From Paraburkholderia bryophila (GTDB taxonomy: Bacteria; Pseudomonadota; Gammaproteobacteria; Burkholderiales; Burkholderiaceae): DNA of 64,000 bases. The notes under the pieces were generated by a model that saw nothing but the letters and a program-made list of their open reading frames with translations, was not told the DNA's origin and did not search any database. The DNA lies in NCBI RefSeq assembly GCF_013409255.1, contig NZ_JACCAS010000002.1:930001-994000 (forward strand), in the 5' to 3' direction. Position 1 is the first letter of the stretch. Each line of letters begins with the position of its first letter. A program made the position numbers and the translations under genes. This document shows positions 61,701-64,000 of this stretch, piece after piece.

Positions 61701-64000
61701 AGATAGCCACGCGCGAGCGAATCGCCCCCGATGCACAACTCACCGAGCCCGCCCACCGGCACTTCATTACCGTACGCGTCCAGCACGCAGACACTGCGCC
61801 CCGGATACGCCACACCGATCGGCGCGCTCACATGGTGGATATCTTCGGGCTGCGTGCGTCGATACAGCGCCGCCACGCTCGTCTCGGTCGGGCCGTACAG
61901 ATTGTCCAGCCGCACCGACGCCAGGCCGCCCCGGAACCAGCGCGCCAGCGCATCGCCCGGCAGCCCTTCGCCGCCCACCGTGATCTGCCGCAGCGCGGGC
62001 AGCGATTCACGCGAGGGCGCATCGCCCAGCCACTGCTGCCACAGCGCGGTCGGAATCCGCGAGAACGTCACCTGATGGGCCGCGAGGGCGCCGCTGAGCG
62101 CCTGCAGGTCCCACGCCGACGCGCCGCGCATGCACACGCGCCCGCCCATCAGCAGGGCGGGGAGCAGTTCGTGCAGCGCCACGTCGAAGTTGATCGTCGA
62201 CGACTGCAGCAGCGTGTCCTGCGCCGAAATCCCGTAGGTCCCGATGAAGTCGTCCAGATGCAGCGACAGCGAACGCTGGCTGACCGCCACGCCCTTGGGC
62301 CGCCCGGTCGAGCCCGACGTGTAGATCACGTACGCCAGCTGGTCCGGATGGATCGACGCGCTACGCTCGCGCAACGCGCTCACGGCACGCTCATCGGGCG
62401 CAGCGCCTTCGTCCACGATCCGCACCTGCGCGCATCCTTCGAGCACCGACGCCAGCCGCTGCGCACTCGCCGCATCGACGATCACGCAGCGCACGCCCGC
62501 GTCCTCGATCATCTCGCGCAGACGGCCCTCCGGATAGGCCGGATCCAGCGGCACCTGGGCAGCACCCGCCTTCCAGATCCCCAGCAGCGCCGCGGCGAGC
62601 CCCGCCGAGCGCTCCAGACACACGCCCACACGATCCTCGTGCGCAATCCCCGCCTGCATCAGCGAGACCCCGAGCCGGTCCGCCCATCCATCGAGTTGCG
62701 CGTAGCTCACGCGCTCGTCCTCGCAGATCAGCGCAAGCTGCCCGCCACAGGACTGCGCCCGCGTCTCGAACCGCGACACCGTCGACGCATACGGATACGT
62801 TATCCGCTGCGCCACGCTTGATGCCCCCGCGCCCTCGTTCATCGACAGCTCGCACAGCCGCCGCTCGCCCGCCTCACAGATCTGCCCTAGCAACCCCACG
62901 TAGTGACCGCTCAACCGCTCGATCGTCGAGGCGTCGAACAGATCGACCGCGTAATTAAAGGTCAAGCGCAAACCGTCGCTGTCATCCAGCACGTTAAGCA
63001 CCAGATCGAAACGCGCCGTTTTTGTCGACGCCGCTTCCGAGCGAATCGACAAGCCCGCCAGCTCCGTCTCCTCGCTGCGGCTCGCGACCTCGTAATTGAA
63101 CAGGGTCTGAAACAGTGGCGAATGCGAGCGTTCGCGTTGCGGCTGCAAGGCTTCGACTACGCGCGCGAACGGCACGGCCTGATGCGCGTGAGCTTCGGCG
63201 ATACGCTCGCCGACATGCGCGAGCAGTTCGCCGACCGTCATCGACATCGACAACTCCGCGCGAATCACCAGCGTGTTGACGAAAAATCCGACCAGCCCAT
63301 GCGTCTCCGCGCGCTCGCGGCCGCTCACCGGCACGCCGACACAAAAGTCCTGCTGCCCGCTGTAACGCGCGAGCAGCACGCAGTACACCGCCAGCAACGC
63401 AGCAAACGGCGACACGTCGTGGGTGCGCGCAATGCGCCGCAACGCATCGGCCGTGACGCGCGGCACCGCGACCACGCAACGCGCGCCTTCCATGCTGCGA
63501 TCGACCGTGCGAGCCCGATCCAGCGGCAACGCCAGCAGACTCCGTTCGCCGCCCAGCCGGTCGCGCCAGAAATCCAGTTCGGTATCGGCCCGACGGTCGC
63601 CGGCCCACTCGCGCTGCCATAGCGCGAAGTCCGCGTAATGCAGCGGCAACGGTTCGAGCGCGGTCTCCGCGCCGTGAGCGCCGGCCGCGTACAACTGCCC
63701 GAATTCGCGGCCGAGCAGATCCATCGACCAGGCATCGGTGACGATATGGTGCGCGGTGAATTGCAGCACATGCAGGTTGGGGGCCACACGCGTCAACACG
63801 ACGCGCATCACCGGGCCACTCTCCAGATCGAACGGCTCGCGCGCCTGCTCGCCGAGGCGCCGCTGAAGCAGCGTGTCGTCGTTCTCCGGAGCGCTCGGTT
63901 CGCTCGCCGAAACATCCTCGAAACGCCAGTCGAAAACGGCCTCGCGCGAATCGGCAAACGGCGCGGGCAAACCCATCTGAAACGGCACGCCCTGATCCTC
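58706..64000 (-). CDS. Nonribosomal peptide synthetase, last module (C-A-PCP-E-TE), 5' part outside window
   Basis: 1764 codons of an NRPS with its C terminus at 58706; the frame stays open to base 64000, so the beginning lies beyond. Domains in order: condensation (HHIVTDAWSMD, residues about 1-410), adenylation (about 415-900: LAYVIYTSGSTGRPKGVAVS, LDNLYGPTETSVAALY, GELCIGGDSLARGYLGR), carrier (about 920-990, NFFEAGGDSIVSLQLI), epimerisation (about 1005-1480, HHLAVDGVSWRIL) and thioesterase (about 1530-1760, GWSFGGRVAVAMA). My reading of the binding pocket is D-V-H-S-I-V-L-V-A, which I cannot match to an amino acid. The condensation motif has Ala in place of Gly after Asp. It ends peptide synthesis with a D-residue and release. 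Confidence 0.93.
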   Translation of the reverse strand, partial: EDQGVPFQMGLPAPFADSREAVFDWRFEDVSASEPSAPENDDTLLQRRLGEQAREPFDLESGPVMRVVLTRVAPNLHVLQFTAHHIVTDAWSMDLLGREFGQLYAAGAHGAETALEPLPLHYADFALWQREWAGDRRADTELDFWRDRLGGERSLLALPLDRARTVDRSMEGARCVVAVPRVTADALRRIARTHDVSPFAALLAVYCVLLARYSGQQDFCVGVPVSGRERAETHGLVGFFVNTLVIRAELSMSMTVGELLAHVGERIAEAHAHQAVPFARVVEALQPQRERSHSPLFQTLFNYEVASRSEETELAGLSIRSEAASTKTARFDLVLNVLDDSDGLRLTFNYAVDLFDASTIERLSGHYVGLLGQICEAGERRLCELSMNEGAGASSVAQRITYPYASTVSRFETRAQSCGGQLALICEDERVSYAQLDGWADRLGVSLMQAGIAHEDRVGVCLERSAGLAAALLGIWKAGAAQVPLDPAYPEGRLREMIEDAGVRCVIVDAASAQRLASVLEGCAQVRIVDEGAAPDERAVSALRERSASIHPDQLAYVIYTSGSTGRPKGVAVSQRSLSLHLDDFIGTYGISAQDTLLQSSTINFDVALHELLPALLMGGRVCMRGASAWDLQALSGALAAHQVTFSRIPTALWQQWLGDAPSRESLPALRQITVGGEGLPGDALARWFRGGLASVRLDNLYGPTETSVAALYRRTQPEDIHHVSAPIGVAYPGRSVCVLDAYGNEVPVGGLGELCIGGDSLARGYLGRAGLSAERFVPSPYGHGERLYRSGDLCRLRADGCIEYLGRLDQQVKLRGYRIELGEIEVQLRGCAGVEQAVVALRGEGERRRLVAYWVGEAQAGELQAALQARLPGYMVPGGWMKLAHLPVMANGKLDRAALPAPREDQEVQSVAPRSEREAQLRDIWAAVLGREAQPPGVTQNFFEAGGDSIVSLQLIAKARQVGLRLTPKQVFDHPTIEAQARVAVALSESGEGEGAGQDELHEAVPLTPIQQWFFERFAQAPSHWNQAVLLRVRGGLDEAVLERALQVLVARHDALRLRFAREAGTEATTGTGGWRQRVVPVAPVTVDAMAATRLVERISVGDADGWERALYDACTQVQQQLDLENGPLLKAASLDVGRHGQRVLLAIHHLAVDGVSWRILLDQLQQAYEQAERGEAIGIGARSTPFSVWSVRQQEYGMRAERLAELGWWQQRLTGVTPWPALRTEQTEQTEQTEQTEQTEQTEQTVVGEAVQIGATQTHTTQTHTLRLDAPTTSALLYDSSRNTGLTPEVLLLAALTQTLSQRSGQSRVLIELEGHGREDVLDDIDLTRTVGWFTTRYPVVFEATADDPTQTLHTVRASLAAVPQRGLHWGLLEARGAIDPAVREALAGLPRARVGFNYLGQFDASLPDSSRFAFADEAGGDSAQANLQDAQVKVLQLDALVAGGELQINWRYRTAHLTQPEIEACAAGFQHNLLAMIESTGASAQRAAPAEPHLFSSRYAVDVDDESGIWVQRFNAESAVNVTQPLRADGRLPAGLLALNSLRAPGRLFCIHPGYGLVAEYSYLAEALNGVATVYAIQSPMFSDSTWLVGSFEALARDYVERIRAVQPHGPYRLLGWSFGGRVAVAMAACLEAQGETVDLVGLGDTASHFSLPPSSEGRADHSEADSESADMPAFSRALRLAMRVDAYHVALLREHALPRIVAPITLWRAAQSEVGPERRLDWAHHTAGQYRETLVSAAHSTILRQALLHDELRAWFAARR
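60262..60324. repeat. 9-bp tandem repeat inside the epimerisation domain
   Basis: Seven 9-base units (TCTGCTCCG, the first two TTTGCTCCG) code for seven Thr-Glu-Gln triplets in the E domain, with a TQTHT-like repeat just after. Each unit keeps the frame, so copy number can change without harm to reading. Confidence 0.9.

Noticed and set aside
1..64000. tRNA genes, insertion sequences, prophage or integrative element
   Set aside because: No cloverleaf, transposase, integrase or attachment repeat was seen in the window.

Overview
The window is GC-rich, densely packed chromosomal DNA that reads as a Paraburkholderia-type betaproteobacterium. The evidence is a LasI/LasR-like quorum-sensing cassette with an rsaL gene between the two (the BraI/R arrangement), a DUF3005 protein, a Burkholderia-type trimeric porin, a scattered pcaIJ-BDC cluster and an NRPS siderophore locus with FhuBCD import. 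I saw no insertion sequence, prophage, tRNA, rRNA or CRISPR array. Both ends cut a gene: livG at base 1 and an NRPS at base 64000.

Layout. (1) 1-7543: a minus-strand operon (6-hydroxynicotinate reductase-like Fe-S protein, UPF0280, two AA_synth/DUF1185 proteins, fused LivHM permease, LivG) divergent from a TetR regulator, with an 18-bp palindrome between; the substrate is unknown. (2) 7605-12793: protocatechuate-branch genes pcaI-J-B-D-C with a divergent LysR regulator and three palindromes in the control region. (3) 12920-15994: folE, a DMT exporter whose 3' end runs into a 12-bp tandem array, and a DedA-rhodanese fusion. (4) 16011-21348: a phosphate block (CHAD protein, Pit transporter with a Pho box, PPK2 kinase) and a PDZ serine protease without a signal peptide. 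(5) 21491-24766: gamma-glutamyltransferase and an MFS exporter. (6) 24920-28244: a tightly coupled four-gene operon (CDP-alcohol phosphotransferase, 2OG-Fe(II) oxygenase, flippase-like membrane protein, sugar/choline-type cytidylyltransferase) that looks like an undescribed lipid head-group pathway. (7) 28486-34357: a small secreted protein, a strongly structured unassigned RNA (about 28996-29139), a hypothetical gene, a Tat-exported PhoX phosphatase behind a Pho box, a hypothetical gene, a possible second small RNA, and the porin. (8) 34656-41000: a lipoprotein, a DUF457-type membrane protein, AraC regulator, serine acetyltransferase, small Burkholderia hypotheticals, a degenerate SDR, and an SMP-30 lactonase behind a GntR-type palindrome. 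(9) 41359-43109: the braR-rsaL-braI quorum-sensing cassette with a lux box. (10) 43220-47148: a GntR regulator, universal stress protein and oxygen-sensing FNR with FNR-like boxes, and an EgtB/SenA-like synthase. (11) 47267-64000: a siderophore locus with FhuB/D/C import, cyclic-peptide ABC exporter, PvdQ-like acylase, TonB receptor, AraC regulator, a Fur box and the last module (C-A-PCP-E-TE) of an NRPS.

How the parts fit. Iron: the Fur box sits between the divergent AraC gene and the receptor-acylase-exporter-FhuCDB operon; the NRPS makes the peptide, the exporter and acylase move and mature it, and the receptor with FhuBCD brings the iron complex back. Phosphate: Pho boxes before pit and phoX, with PPK2 and a polyphosphate-binding CHAD protein nearby, suggest a local phosphate-starvation group. 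Several gene starts were set at an internal ATG or GTG that has a ribosome-binding site or overlaps the previous stop codon, rather than at the longest open frame.
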